From: Corallococcus carmarthensis
Lineage (GTDB): Bacteria > Myxococcota > Myxococcia > Myxococcales > Myxococcaceae
Assembly: GCF_003611695.1 (NCBI RefSeq)
Contig: NZ_RAWE01000060.1
Coordinates: 1 to 46,774 of the forward strand
Direction of reading: 5' to 3'
DNA length: 46,774 bases
Below are positions 6,968 through 15,256 of the stretch, one piece after another. The notes beneath the pieces were generated by a model. That model worked only from the letters and a program-made list of their open reading frames with translations. It searched no databases and had not been told where the DNA came from. The translations under genes and the position numbers were made by a program. Numbering within the stretch: position 1 is the first letter of the stretch; each line of letters starts with the position of its first letter.

Positions 6968-9238
6968 ATGAGCCGAAGCAGACTCACGGGAATCGCACTC
7001 GCATTCCTGGCCGTCAGTTGTCTGGCGGTGCAATCCGCAGAAGCCGCCACGTATGGCGTTACCCCCTCTGGCTCCTCCGCCCTCTTCTACGTCGACACGA
7101 CGGACTGGGCGGACATCCACTACAAGCTCAACGACGGCCTGCAGCAGAACATCCGCATGACGGTGACGGGCGGCCGCAACCAGTACACCGTCACGGGCCT
7201 GAGCAACGGCAACTACATCGACTATTTCTTCACGTACTGGGACGTGTCCTGCGCCTGTGCGCGTGACACGGCCTGGACGCGCTACACGCATACCGGCACG
7301 GGCGGCGGCACCGACGCGGGCACCGGAACCCCCGACGCGGGCACGGGCACTCCCGACGCGGGTCCTCCGCCCAACGGCGACGCGGGCCCCGTGGTGCCGC
7401 TGTTCACCAGCGCCACCGCGCTGGAGCCGGCCACGGTGGAGACCACCTCCACGGCCATCATCACCCGCGTGGGCGACCGCGTTCGCGACCGCCACATGCG
7501 CGAGGACATGTACCAGGCGTACGACCACTACCTGAAGCTGTACTTCGAGAAGCGCACCCACTGGATTGAAATCGTGGACGAGGTCGCCAAGGGCGGCACC
7601 AACATCACGGTGAACCTCTACACCATCTATCCGTACGACTCGCCGGACTTCCGCGCGTTCTTCCGTGGCCTCAACACGGTGGCCGAGTACTTCCACAACG
7701 CGGACTTCGTGAAGGTGAACGACTACAAGTACACGTCGTCGGTGAACTTCAACGCCAAGGAAGGCCGCGCCATCCGCGTGGGTGACCGGATGGAGTTGGA
7801 GATTGGCGTGTTCCTCCAGGCGCCGGTGGAAGGCCGCTTCAACTACTACTCCACGGGCATGCTCTACATCGTGGGCCAGGGCGGCATCGTGCCCTTCGAG
7901 GGCCAGGGCGGCATCCGCGACTCCTTCCCCCTGCCGCAGAAGGCCTGGGCGGGCGGCATGGGAACGCTGCACACGCCGTTCTCCAACGAGCCGGACAACC
8001 GCTTCCTGCAGATGCCCACGAACCTGGCGCCGGTGAACGCGCAGACCTTCGTGGAAGGCCGCCGCCTGCACCACACGAACTTCCGCGACGGCAGCCACTC
8101 CGAGCCGGACAACCCGGTCCTCACCGCGCAGGCGAACAAGCTGGGCAACAACTACGTCAACGTGTCCTGTGTCTCCTGCCACAAGCAGAACGGCCGCGGC
8201 CTGCCGCCCACCACCACGAACACCACGTTGGACAACTACGTGGTGAAGGTGGGCAAGGTGAACGGCAGCACCGTGACGGTGGACCCCGCGCTGGGCTTCC
8301 GCCTGCAGCCGCGCGCGGTCACCGGCACGCCGGAGGCGGACGTGCGCATCGGCAGCTGGACGACGACGGCGAGCGGCACGCTGAACGGCGGTACGGCGTA
8401 CAGCCTGCGCAAGCCCAACTACAGCTTCCTCAACGTGACGCCGACGAACTTCTCGCCGCGCATCACGCCGCAGCTGATTGGCATGGGCCTGCTGGAGGCG
8501 GTGCCGGAGTCGCAGATCGCGGGCATCGCGGACCCCAACGACGCGAACGGCGACGGCATCTCCGGGCGCATGCAGACGGTGAAGGACCCGGAGACGGGCG
8601 TCACCCGCATGGGCCGCTTCGGCTGGAAGGCGGCCTCGGCGCGCGTGAAGCACCAGGTGGCCGAGGCGCTCAACAGCGACATGGGCGTGACGTCCAACGT
8701 GTTCAAGACGCAGGACTGCGGCTCGTCGCAGCAGGGCTGCGCGGGCACGAGCGCGGAGCTGGCCGACAGCGACCTGGACAAGCTGACCCGCTACATCGCC
8801 CTCCTGGGCGTCCCGGCCCGCCGCGACTACGCGGACGCGACGGCGTTGCAGGGTGAGACGGTGTTCACCAACGCGGGCTGCGCGAAGTGCCACGCGCCCA
8901 CGCTGACCACCAGCCAGTACGCCGCGATGAACGAGTTCCGCAGCCAGACCATCCGTCCGTACACGGACCTGCTCCTGCACGACATGGGCGCGGGGCTGGC
9001 GGACAACCTGCCGGAAGGCCAGGCGTCCGGCGCCGAGTGGCGCACGGCTCCGCTCTGGGGCATTGGCCTGACGGCGGGCGTGTCCGGCGGTGAGGCGTAC
9101 CTGCACGACGGCCGCGCGCGCAACGTCACCGAGGCCATCCTCTGGCACGGTGGCGAGGGCGAGGCCTCCAAGCAGGCCTTCGTGAACCTCAGCGCCGCGG
9201 ACCGCAACGCGCTGCTGAAGTTCGTCAACTCGCTGTAA
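6968..9238 (+). CDS. Secreted CBM56-like/di-haem c-type cytochrome fusion (DUF1111 family)
   Basis: 756 residues. A signal peptide (about 1-26, ending 'QSAEA') is followed by an ~80-residue beta module ('DTTDWADIHYKLNDG', 'YWDVSCACARDTAWTRY') that resembles CBM56 beta-1,3-glucan-binding domains. An Asp-Ala-Gly-Thr-rich linker comes next (about 110-145). The remaining 600 residues form a di-haem oxidoreductase of the thiol oxidoreductase-like DUF1111 family. One haem motif is CVSCH (Cys401, Cys404, His405) and the second is CAKCH (Cys638, Cys641, His642). It should act as an electron-transfer or peroxidase-like protein in the periplasm or outside the cell. RBS 'AGGAG' lies at 6955-6959. The gene appears monocistronic with a terminator at 9262-9305. 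Joining a carbohydrate-binding module to this cytochrome is unusual. Confidence 0.88.
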   Translation: MSRSRLTGIALAFLAVSCLAVQSAEAATYGVTPSGSSALFYVDTTDWADIHYKLNDGLQQNIRMTVTGGRNQYTVTGLSNGNYIDYFFTYWDVSCACARDTAWTRYTHTGTGGGTDAGTGTPDAGTGTPDAGPPPNGDAGPVVPLFTSATALEPATVETTSTAIITRVGDRVRDRHMREDMYQAYDHYLKLYFEKRTHWIEIVDEVAKGGTNITVNLYTIYPYDSPDFRAFFRGLNTVAEYFHNADFVKVNDYKYTSSVNFNAKEGRAIRVGDRMELEIGVFLQAPVEGRFNYYSTGMLYIVGQGGIVPFEGQGGIRDSFPLPQKAWAGGMGTLHTPFSNEPDNRFLQMPTNLAPVNAQTFVEGRRLHHTNFRDGSHSEPDNPVLTAQANKLGNNYVNVSCVSCHKQNGRGLPPTTTNTTLDNYVVKVGKVNGSTVTVDPALGFRLQPRAVTGTPEADVRIGSWTTTASGTLNGGTAYSLRKPNYSFLNVTPTNFSPRITPQLIGMGLLEAVPESQIAGIADPNDANGDGISGRMQTVKDPETGVTRMGRFGWKAASARVKHQVAEALNSDMGVTSNVFKTQDCGSSQQGCAGTSAELADSDLDKLTRYIALLGVPARRDYADATALQGETVFTNAGCAKCHAPTLTTSQYAAMNEFRSQTIRPYTDLLLHDMGAGLADNLPEGQASGAEWRTAPLWGIGLTAGVSGGEAYLHDGRARNVTEAILWHGGEGEASKQAFVNLSAADRNALLKFVNSL

Positions 9239-9261
9239 GGCAACAGCCGGCTGCAAACCCA

Positions 9262-9305
9262 GACGCCGGGCGGGAGGGGCCACCGTGCCCCTCGCGTCCG
9301 GCGTC
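9262..9305. terminator. Bidirectional terminator hairpin
   Basis: An 8-bp perfect outer stem (GACGCCGG / CCGGCGTC) encloses an inner GAGGGGC / GCCCCTC stem. It lies between the convergent cytochrome gene (stop 9238) and the lipoprotein gene (stop 9314). Confidence 0.7.
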
Positions 9306-9313
9306 GTGTCGTT

Positions 9314-10093
9314 TCAGCGGGGTGGGAGCCGGCCAACGCGGAGGTTGAAGTAGAACGTGTACCGCACGTCCACGAACGCGCCGTCGAGCTTCGCGGGGGC
9401 GTAGCGGCTGCCCCAGAGCGCCTCGAGGGCGGGCTGGACCATGAACGGCAGTGGCTTCAGGGTGTGGCAGTGGGTGAGGCTCCCCTGGCGGGTGATGACG
9501 CAGCGGATGGCCATCATCCCCTGGACGCCCTTCTCCAGGGCCTCCCGCGTGTAGGCAAGGTCGGCGCCCGACAGCTTCAAGGGGCGGTGCAGGGCCTCGG
9601 AGAAGAGGGGGATGTTCGCGCCGCTCGCCTGGGCCGGCAGCGCCGCCTCCTCCGGCAGCCAGTAGACGAGCCGCCAGCCCGCGGGCGTCTCCTGGAAGGC
9701 CACCAGGATGTCGCCAGGGGGCGCGTCCGCCTCCGCCTCCGGCGAGGGCCGGAGCTTCACGGACACGGTGGCGAAGTCGCCATGGACGGATGGGGACAGG
9801 ACCTCGCAGAGTCCAGGCTGAGCCGGCGGCGGCGTGACGGGAGGCGGCACCTCCGGATGCGCCTGGAGCCAGGCCAGGTCCTCGGGCCGGACGTAGTCCT
9901 GGGGAGACATGTCCGCCGGGAAGCGGCCCAGGTCGGGCCAGGCCAACAGGTTGTGCTGGCACAGCCGCCGCGCCTTGTCGGTGATTTCCCCCGGCCCCCG
10001 AAAGCCCCGGGAGAGCGAGGCGCAGCCGGTTCCCAGCCACGGGAGCAGCAGACACAACGACAGACACAGCTCACGGAATGACAGTCCAAGCAT
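9314..10093 (-). CDS. Lipoprotein with TonB-C-terminal-like domain (paralogue 2)
   Basis: 259 residues from the ATG at 10093. The N-terminus is a signal peptide with lipobox 'LGTGC', giving a lipid-anchored mature protein starting Cys-Ala-Ser, likely in the outer membrane. Residues 30-60 have a helix with 'QDYVRPEDLAWLQAHPEV', shared with the upstream paralogue. The last 90 residues ('GMMAIRCVITRQGSLTHC', 'PALEALWGSRYAPAKLDG') match the beta-alpha-beta pattern of TonB C-terminal/TonB-like domains, without the N-terminal inner-membrane anchor or Pro-rich spacer of true TonB. It follows its paralogue by 5 bp, so the pair is an operon from a tandem duplication. Role unknown; an envelope-binding partner is inferred. 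Confidence 0.78.
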   Translation of the reverse strand: MLGLSFRELCLSLCLLLPWLGTGCASLSRGFRGPGEITDKARRLCQHNLLAWPDLGRFPADMSPQDYVRPEDLAWLQAHPEVPPPVTPPPAQPGLCEVLSPSVHGDFATVSVKLRPSPEAEADAPPGDILVAFQETPAGWRLVYWLPEEAALPAQASGANIPLFSEALHRPLKLSGADLAYTREALEKGVQGMMAIRCVITRQGSLTHCHTLKPLPFMVQPALEALWGSRYAPAKLDGAFVDVRYTFYFNLRVGRLPPR

Positions 10094-10098
10094 GGTCG

Positions 10099-10884
10099 TC
10101 AGCGCGAAGGAGGCCGGAAGAGGTACATGATGGGAAGCATCGCATCCACGGGCTGCCCATCGAGCATCGCGGGTTGGAAGCGGCTGGCACGGACGGCCGC
10201 CACCGCCTCCTCGGTCAAGCCATAGGGCATGGCCTTGATGATCTCGCAGTTGCCGGCCGTCCCCTGCCGGGTCACGAGGCACATCATGTACAGGAGCCCC
10301 TGTGCTTGGACCTTCTCGGCCGCATGCGTGTACGGGAAGCCGGGACCCGACACCTTCTTCGGGGGTGTCACTCCGCTTCGAAGCAGTTCGATGTTCTGTT
10401 GCGCGGCTCGAAACCCGATCTCCGTCATCTCCGGGACGAAGGCGGAGTGGCGCCACCCCGCGGGTGTGCCGAAGAAAGGCACACCGGTATCCTGGGACAC
10501 CCCTTTCTCAAGGTGCGTCCGGCGAAGGAGCACGATGGCGCTGTCGCCAGCCACATGCGTCGACGTGACCTCGCACTGGACCGGTCCAGGGGGGAACTCC
10601 GCGTCGAATCTCTTTGCCAACCCCTCATCCACTTCGGGGTGCGCCCGCAGGTATGCCACGTCTTCGGCCCGGACGTAGTCCTCGGGGCGACCGCCTTCGG
10701 GGAACCGGGAGAGCGTGGTGAAGGGAACCATCCCGTGGAGGCAGAGGAACTTCGCCTTTTCGGCCATTTCGTCCTTGGCCATCGACATGGGCGTGACCGG
10801 AAGACTCACACATGCGGACAGCCATGAAGAAACCAGCAACGGCAATCCCAGACGTAGCAACCTGATAGGCATAAGCAAGGTCAT
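10099..10884 (-). CDS. Lipoprotein with TonB-C-terminal-like domain (paralogue 1)
   Basis: 261 residues from the ATG at 10884 (a second ATG at 10872 is possible). The signal peptide ends in lipobox 'LSAC'. It shares with the downstream gene the segment 'EDYVRAEDVAYLRAHPEV' near residue 60 and the C-terminal 'YMMCLVTRQGTAGNC' plus 'AVAAVRASRFQPAMLDGQPV', a TonB-C-like fold. Both paralogues carry two cysteines flanking the same beta hairpin, possibly a disulfide. It is the first gene of the two-gene unit. Upstream there is a 199-bp divergent spacer shared with the gene at 11084. Predicted location is the outer membrane or periplasm; function unknown. Confidence 0.78.
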   Translation of the reverse strand: MTLLMPIRLLRLGLPLLVSSWLSACVSLPVTPMSMAKDEMAEKAKFLCLHGMVPFTTLSRFPEGGRPEDYVRAEDVAYLRAHPEVDEGLAKRFDAEFPPGPVQCEVTSTHVAGDSAIVLLRRTHLEKGVSQDTGVPFFGTPAGWRHSAFVPEMTEIGFRAAQQNIELLRSGVTPPKKVSGPGFPYTHAAEKVQAQGLLYMMCLVTRQGTAGNCEIIKAMPYGLTEEAVAAVRASRFQPAMLDGQPVDAMLPIMYLFRPPSR

Positions 10885-11083
10885 GTCGGTGCGCACCGTA
10901 CCATGGCGCCGGATTCCCCCCGGGAGCCTTCGCGTCTTCATCCGACTTCCGTGCCAGGAGACCGCGCACGGGAGCACGGTCGCCGGCCGCGATGCGCAAT
11001 GGCAGACAGGCGTGGGGGAGTCCCCACTCCCGGCCTCCTGAAGCGTTCCGACATTCCCATCCGTCCCTTTCCGGAGAACGCCC

Positions 11084-11794
11084 ATGGCGCACCGTCCTGC
11101 CCCTCCGCCGCCGCTTTCCGACAGCCAGATTCAAGCGGAGGCCGTGGCCTTCCTGGATGCCCGGGGACACTGGCTGACCGCCGTCGCGGCGCGCAGGGTG
11201 GCGGCGGTGCGCGAGTTCTTCCGGCAGCACGCCCACCTGCGGCGCGACCTCCTCCGCGAGCGCGCCGAGGAGGAGCGCCGCGAAGGACGGCTGGCGCTGG
11301 AGCTGTTCTCCCGCGCGGCCCAGCGCGTCCGGTGGCTGCTCACCGCCGGTGACGGCCCCAATACGCGCATCCATGGCGCGGAGGCTGGACGCGACCTGGG
11401 CCTGCTGTTCGCGGGCACGGACTCCGGATTGGATGGCCTGACGTTGGAGCGGGAGCAGCGCTGGAACCTCAACCACCCGCACCCGCTTCCGCCCACCGGC
11501 TTTCGCGCGAGTCGTCCCATCAGCGACCGCGAGCAGGAAGAGGACCAGACCCACCACCTGGCCTTCTACGCGATGTTCGGCGCCACCAACGACACCAGCC
11601 CCGGGGAGCAGTTTGGCAAGCTGATGGGCATGCTCAGCGACCTGAGCCCTCCGGAGGATCAGCACCTGGCCTGGGATGGCATCGACCTGGGACGCAAGCT
11701 GGGTGACCCGCGCTTCGACGTGAACGCCTGGCTCTGGAAGACCGTCGGGGATTTGGGCCAGCTCCCGCCAGCCGCCGAAGCCGTCGCGAGCTGA
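11084..11794 (+). CDS. Unknown soluble protein upstream of a dynamin-like GTPase
   Basis: 236 residues, charged and probably soluble, with no signal peptide or membrane helix. Residues 15-90 look helical, with many Arg and Glu ('HLRRDLLRERAEEERREG'); the middle contains 'RWNLNHPHPLPPTGFR' and 'EDQTHHLAFYAMFG', and the C-terminus has Asp/Leu-rich helices. I recognise no family. An RBS-like GGAG sits a few bases before the ATG. The next gene, encoding a membrane GTPase, follows in the same direction with at most 78 bp between, so the two probably work together; the link is positional only. Confidence 0.7.
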   Translation: MAHRPAPPPPLSDSQIQAEAVAFLDARGHWLTAVAARRVAAVREFFRQHAHLRRDLLRERAEEERREGRLALELFSRAAQRVRWLLTAGDGPNTRIHGAEAGRDLGLLFAGTDSGLDGLTLEREQRWNLNHPHPLPPTGFRASRPISDREQEEDQTHHLAFYAMFGATNDTSPGEQFGKLMGMLSDLSPPEDQHLAWDGIDLGRKLGDPRFDVNAWLWKTVGDLGQLPPAAEAVAS

Positions 11795-11872
11795 AGGCGA
11801 TTGCACGCTGGCGCACCGTCGCCGCGCATCTTCGTAGCCAGCGCGCGTCCAGCACGCCACGCTGGCCCTTCC

Positions 11873-13582
11873 GTGGACGACACCCGCCTTCCCGACCCCG
11901 AAGCCCTCCGCCCGCTGCTCACCGACGCCCTGTCGCTGCCCGCGCTCCAGCCGCATGGCCCGCGCCTGGAGCGGCTGCTGGAGGACTACGCGCGAGGCGT
12001 GGCCCGGAAGGACGCGCCGCTCGTCGTCGCGCTCGTGGGCGCCACCGGCGCGGGCAAGTCCACCCTGCTCAACGCCCTCTCCGGACAGGCCCTGTCCCGC
12101 GAAGGCGTGGACCGCCCCACCAGCACCGTCTCCACCCTCTTCGCGCCGGAAGGCACGCCCACGGACGAGTTGGCCCGCACCGGCGCGCGCGTCGTGCGCT
12201 ACACGCCCGGCCCGCAGGGGCTGTGGAGCGGCCAGGTCTTCATCGACACGCCGGACCTGAACAGCGTGGCCACGCAGCACCGGGACGTCGCGCGCGCCGC
12301 GCTGGACAAGGCGGACGTCGCGCTCGTCGTCATGCACCGGGGCAGCGTCGCGGAGGCCACCCAGGTGGAGTTCCTCACCGAGTTCGCCCGCCGCCGCGCG
12401 CTCGTCTTCATCCTCAACTTCGCCGACGAGCTGTCCGCCGACTCGCGCGACGCGCTGAAGTCTCAAATCCGCCGCGTCGCCACCCAACATTACGGCCTGG
12501 CCGCCGAGGACGTCCCCGTCTTCGCCATCAGCGCGCGCGCCGCGAAGGACGGTCAGGACGTCTCCGGCGAGTTCGGCCCGCTCCTCTTCCACCTGCGCGG
12601 ACTGGCCACCCAGGCCGTCGCCGCGCGCGTGCGCCACACCAACGCCCTGGGAGCACTGGAGGAGCTCGCCTCCACCGTCCAGACGGCGCTCAACGACACG
12701 GACGCGCTGCTGGCGAAGACGCGCACCGCGCTGGACGCGGGGCTCGCTCGCGCGGCGGAGGCGCTCCAGGGCGACTTCGACGCGCGGCTGTCCCTGGCCC
12801 ACGGGCACCTGGCGTCGGAGGTGCGCCGGCAGGCCGCGGGCCGCTTCTGGGGCCCCGCCGCGTGGGGACTGCGGCTGTCCTTGTGGGGGGCGTCCGGCAT
12901 GGGCGCCGGCGCGCTGGTGGCCCGCCGCAGCCTGCCCGCGGGGCTGGCGGTGGCGGCGGCCTCCACCGTGGTGGACGCGGTGAGGGACCGCACCCGCGCC
13001 CGCGCCGCGGAGGTGGCCGTGGTGGAGCCCTTCGAGGACGACTTCCTGGCGGAGTCCGCCGCGCGCACCGCCCTGGCGGAGGCGCGCAGCGTGGCGCGCA
13101 CGCAGGGCCTGGAGGCGGAGACCCTGGGCGTGCCGGACGTGGAGGCGATGCTGGCGGAGCTGCGCGTGGCCCGGGCGGGCGCCTGGCGCTACACGGCGTC
13201 CACCGCCGTCGCGGAGGCCGTGGCCCGCTGGTGGCGCACGGCCCGGTGGCTGGTGTTGCCGCTCATCAACCTGCCCCTGCTCGCGCTCCTGGGGCACGTG
13301 GGCTACCGCGTGGTGCGAGGCTACGTCGAAGGCCCCCTGTTGCCGTTGGAGTACTTCCTCAACGCGGGGGCCTTCTTCGGGCTGCTCGCGGGCGCCGGAG
13401 CGCTGCTCGCGTCAGCGAGTCTCGTCGGAGCCGCTCGCCATGCGGGGCGCGCGGGCCGGAGCCGTTTTGTCGAGGCCCTCGCCGCCCTGGGCAGGAGGCT
13501 GGGAGAGGCCGTCGATGATGGCCTTGGCACCGGGCGGCAGGCCGCGCGACGCATCCTGGAGCGGATTCGCGCTGTCGGGTGA
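11873..13582 (+). CDS. Dynamin-like membrane GTPase
   Basis: About 569 residues from the GTG at 11873. A TTG at 11801 is also in frame, but codons 11801-11872 lack the strong GC3 bias of the rest. The G domain shows P-loop 'GATGAGKSTLLNAL' (near residue 56), a threonine switch ('RPTSTVSTL') and 'DTPDLNS' (G3). The G4 position reads 'ILNFADEL', with Phe where NKxD has Lys. A long helical middle follows, with a hydrophobic segment near residues 260-300. Two likely transmembrane helices lie near residues 440-530 ('WLVLPLINLPLLALLGHV', 'AFFGLLAGAGALLASASL'). The layout is that of bacterial dynamin-like or YcjX/EngA-like membrane GTPases that remodel or monitor membranes. The last 171 bp overlap the M23 peptidase gene on the other strand. 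Confidence 0.8.
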   Translation: MDDTRLPDPEALRPLLTDALSLPALQPHGPRLERLLEDYARGVARKDAPLVVALVGATGAGKSTLLNALSGQALSREGVDRPTSTVSTLFAPEGTPTDELARTGARVVRYTPGPQGLWSGQVFIDTPDLNSVATQHRDVARAALDKADVALVVMHRGSVAEATQVEFLTEFARRRALVFILNFADELSADSRDALKSQIRRVATQHYGLAAEDVPVFAISARAAKDGQDVSGEFGPLLFHLRGLATQAVAARVRHTNALGALEELASTVQTALNDTDALLAKTRTALDAGLARAAEALQGDFDARLSLAHGHLASEVRRQAAGRFWGPAAWGLRLSLWGASGMGAGALVARRSLPAGLAVAAASTVVDAVRDRTRARAAEVAVVEPFEDDFLAESAARTALAEARSVARTQGLEAETLGVPDVEAMLAELRVARAGAWRYTASTAVAEAVARWWRTARWLVLPLINLPLLALLGHVGYRVVRGYVEGPLLPLEYFLNAGAFFGLLAGAGALLASASLVGAARHAGRAGRSRFVEALAALGRRLGEAVDDGLGTGRQAARRILERIRAVG

Positions 13583-14209
13583 CATGGACATCACGGCCTG
13601 GCCCGGCATGTGGACGCCGCCATTGGAGGCCATCATCGGCTGCGCGGGGTCCTTGCACAGCGGCGCCGACACCAGCGTGTCACGCACCGGGTCCCCATAG
13701 CCCACGATGCGCGCGGGCACGGAGGGGTTGTTCCAGCCGGAGCCCTGCTCCTTGGCGACCTTGAAGTGCAGGTGCGCGCCGCACGCCCAGCCCGTCGCGC
13801 CGGAGAAGCCGATGAGCTGGCCTTCCTTCACGCGCTCACCGGCCTTCACCACCACGGCGCTGAAGTGCAGGTACTGCGTCTCCAGCCCGTCGCCGTGCGA
13901 GATGACGACGTAGTTGGCCAGCGGCGCGAACTGCTCGCCGCAGCCACCCTGACGGCTGTCGCCACGCGCCATGCGCACGACGCCGTCATGGGACGCCACG
14001 ATGGGCGTGCCTTCCGGCATCCGGAAGTCCCACGCGAACGTGTCGTTGTGCTGGTGGCTGCCCGTCTCATGACCCTGGCTCACCGTGTAGATGCGACCAC
14101 AAGCGAACGGTACGCCCACCTCAGGCATGTTCGCAGCCGCCTGAGCGGGAGGAGGGACAGCAGGAGCCGAAGCAAGGAGGGAGCCGACGAGAAGAGCGGA
14201 GATGTTCAT
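13412..14209 (-). CDS. Secreted M23 (LytM) family metallopeptidase
   Basis: 265 residues from the ATG at 14209. A signal peptide (about 1-24, 'AAPPAQAAA' region) is followed by an M23 domain: 'HQHNDTFAWDF' (zinc His and Asp), 'GTPIVASHDGVV', 'NYVVISHGDGLETQYLHFS', 'GQLIGFSGATGWACGAHLHF' with the HLH motif. It should cleave peptidoglycan cross-bridges in the periplasm, or regulate amidases if the site is inactive; the visible ligands are intact. The C-terminal ~60 residues ('SPDSANPLQDASRG' to the end) are low complexity and antisense to the GTPase 3' end. It is divergent from the TetR gene across a 391-bp spacer. Confidence 0.88.
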   Translation of the reverse strand: MNISALLVGSLLASAPAVPPPAQAAANMPEVGVPFACGRIYTVSQGHETGSHQHNDTFAWDFRMPEGTPIVASHDGVVRMARGDSRQGGCGEQFAPLANYVVISHGDGLETQYLHFSAVVVKAGERVKEGQLIGFSGATGWACGAHLHFKVAKEQGSGWNNPSVPARIVGYGDPVRDTLVSAPLCKDPAQPMMASNGGVHMPGQAVMSMSPDSANPLQDASRGLPPGAKAIIDGLSQPPAQGGEGLDKTAPARAPRMASGSDETR

Positions 14210-14600
14210 ATCGGGGCGGGCGGACAACCGGTGCAAGGGCTTGCGCTATTTCCCAGGGATTTTCGCTCAGTCCCGAACGGATCACTAGCAGGCGAGCCAC
14301 GCCCCGCCCTGTCTCAAGGGGGCGACCCTTGACCACACTCCAGAGGAGAAACGGCCCTGAAGCACAGGAGCGCCTGTCTCCTCGCCTGTCCAGTTGGCGG
14401 GCCTTGCGCCTCTAAAGCCTATCCGCTCCAATCCCTGCCACCTGAGCGGAGGCAAAGACAGACGCCCGTCTGCTCGTCAGCCCTCCGGGCAGGCCTGGAA
14501 CGGCCTCCACGGCGGGATCAGCCGGCGGCTTCCGGACAGCCAGGATGCCCCCTCAACAAAGTGACTGGTCACTTTTTAAGTGACCGATTATCCTCCCCGC
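14210..14600. other. 391-bp divergent intergenic region (M23 / TetR)
   Basis: No convincing gene on either strand. It holds a small hairpin (CAAGGG / CCCTTG at 14315-14331), an AGGAG/CTCCT pair near 14369-14386 and, at its right edge, the TetR operator. Both divergent promoters must lie here. Confidence 0.6.
14560..14585. promoter_or_regulatory. TetR-type operator: three overlapping GTGAC half-sites
   Basis: Half-sites at 14561-14565 (GTGAC), 14568-14572 (GTCAC) and 14580-14584 (GTGAC) build two overlapping palindromes. AGTGAC-TG-GTCACT spans 14560-14573 and GGTCACTT-TTT-AAGTGACC spans 14567-14585, the latter with perfect 8-bp arms. It ends 15 bp before the TetR ATG, so binding would block its own promoter or RBS region. 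Confidence 0.8.
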
Positions 14601-15239
14601 ATGTCCCCGAAGTCCGCCCCCAGGAAGGCCGCGGTCCCGGTGCGCCGCACGCAGGCGGAGCGCCGTGAAACGACGCGCCGCAAGCTGCTGGACGCGACCA
14701 TCGAGGCGCTGGTGGAGCAGGGCTACGCGCGGCTGACGACGGTGGAGGTGGCGAAGCGGGCGGGGGTGTCGCAGGGGGCGCTCTTCACGCACTTCGAAAC
14801 GAAGGAGGAGCTGCTCGCGGTGGCGGTGGAGCACCTCTTCCCGCGCATCATCCAGGACTTCCTCGCGGGCGTGGGCGCGCGCCCGTCCGGCAAGGACCGG
14901 GTGGGGGCGGCGGTGGACATGCTGTGGGCCGCCTACCAGCGGCCGGAGTTGCAGGCCGCCATCGAGCTGTACGTCGCGGCGCGCACCGTGCCGGAATTGC
15001 AGAAGGCGCTGGCGGCGGTGGACGGCCCGCACCGCCAGAACCTGCACCGCGTGGCGCGCGAGCTGTTCCCGGACGTGGCCGCCACGCACGCGGATTTCGA
15101 CGACGTGGTGGAGCTGGCGCTGGACGCGGTGCAGGGCGCGGCGGTGGGCGGCTCGGCCCGTCCGGAAGACCCCGCGCACCGCCGCATGCTGGACACCCTG
15201 GCGCGCTTCATGCGCGTCGCCTTCGCACCCAGGAACTGA
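14601..15239 (+). CDS. TetR/AcrR-family transcriptional regulator
   Basis: 212 residues from the ATG at 14601; an in-frame GTG at 14580 lies inside the operator and is unlikely. The N-terminal helix-turn-helix is classical: 'RRKLLDATIEALVEQGYARL', 'TVEVAKRAGVSQGALFTHFE', 'TKEELLAVAVEHL' (residues 25-80). The C-terminal ligand domain is helical with no signature ligand. It starts 15 bp after a double palindrome and ends 17 bp before a sterol-desaturase-family gene, so it most likely represses itself and that partner. The inducer may be a fatty acid, sterol or similar lipid (inference from the neighbour). Confidence 0.93.
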   Translation: MSPKSAPRKAAVPVRRTQAERRETTRRKLLDATIEALVEQGYARLTTVEVAKRAGVSQGALFTHFETKEELLAVAVEHLFPRIIQDFLAGVGARPSGKDRVGAAVDMLWAAYQRPELQAAIELYVAARTVPELQKALAAVDGPHRQNLHRVARELFPDVAATHADFDDVVELALDAVQGAAVGGSARPEDPAHRRMLDTLARFMRVAFAPRN

Positions 15240-15256
15240 TTCGCAGGAGGTCCGCC

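Noticed and set aside
9314-10456. 380-residue version of the second TonB-C lipoprotein
   Set aside because: The extra N-terminus lies antisense-frame inside the upstream paralogue; the lipobox signal peptide begins at 10093.
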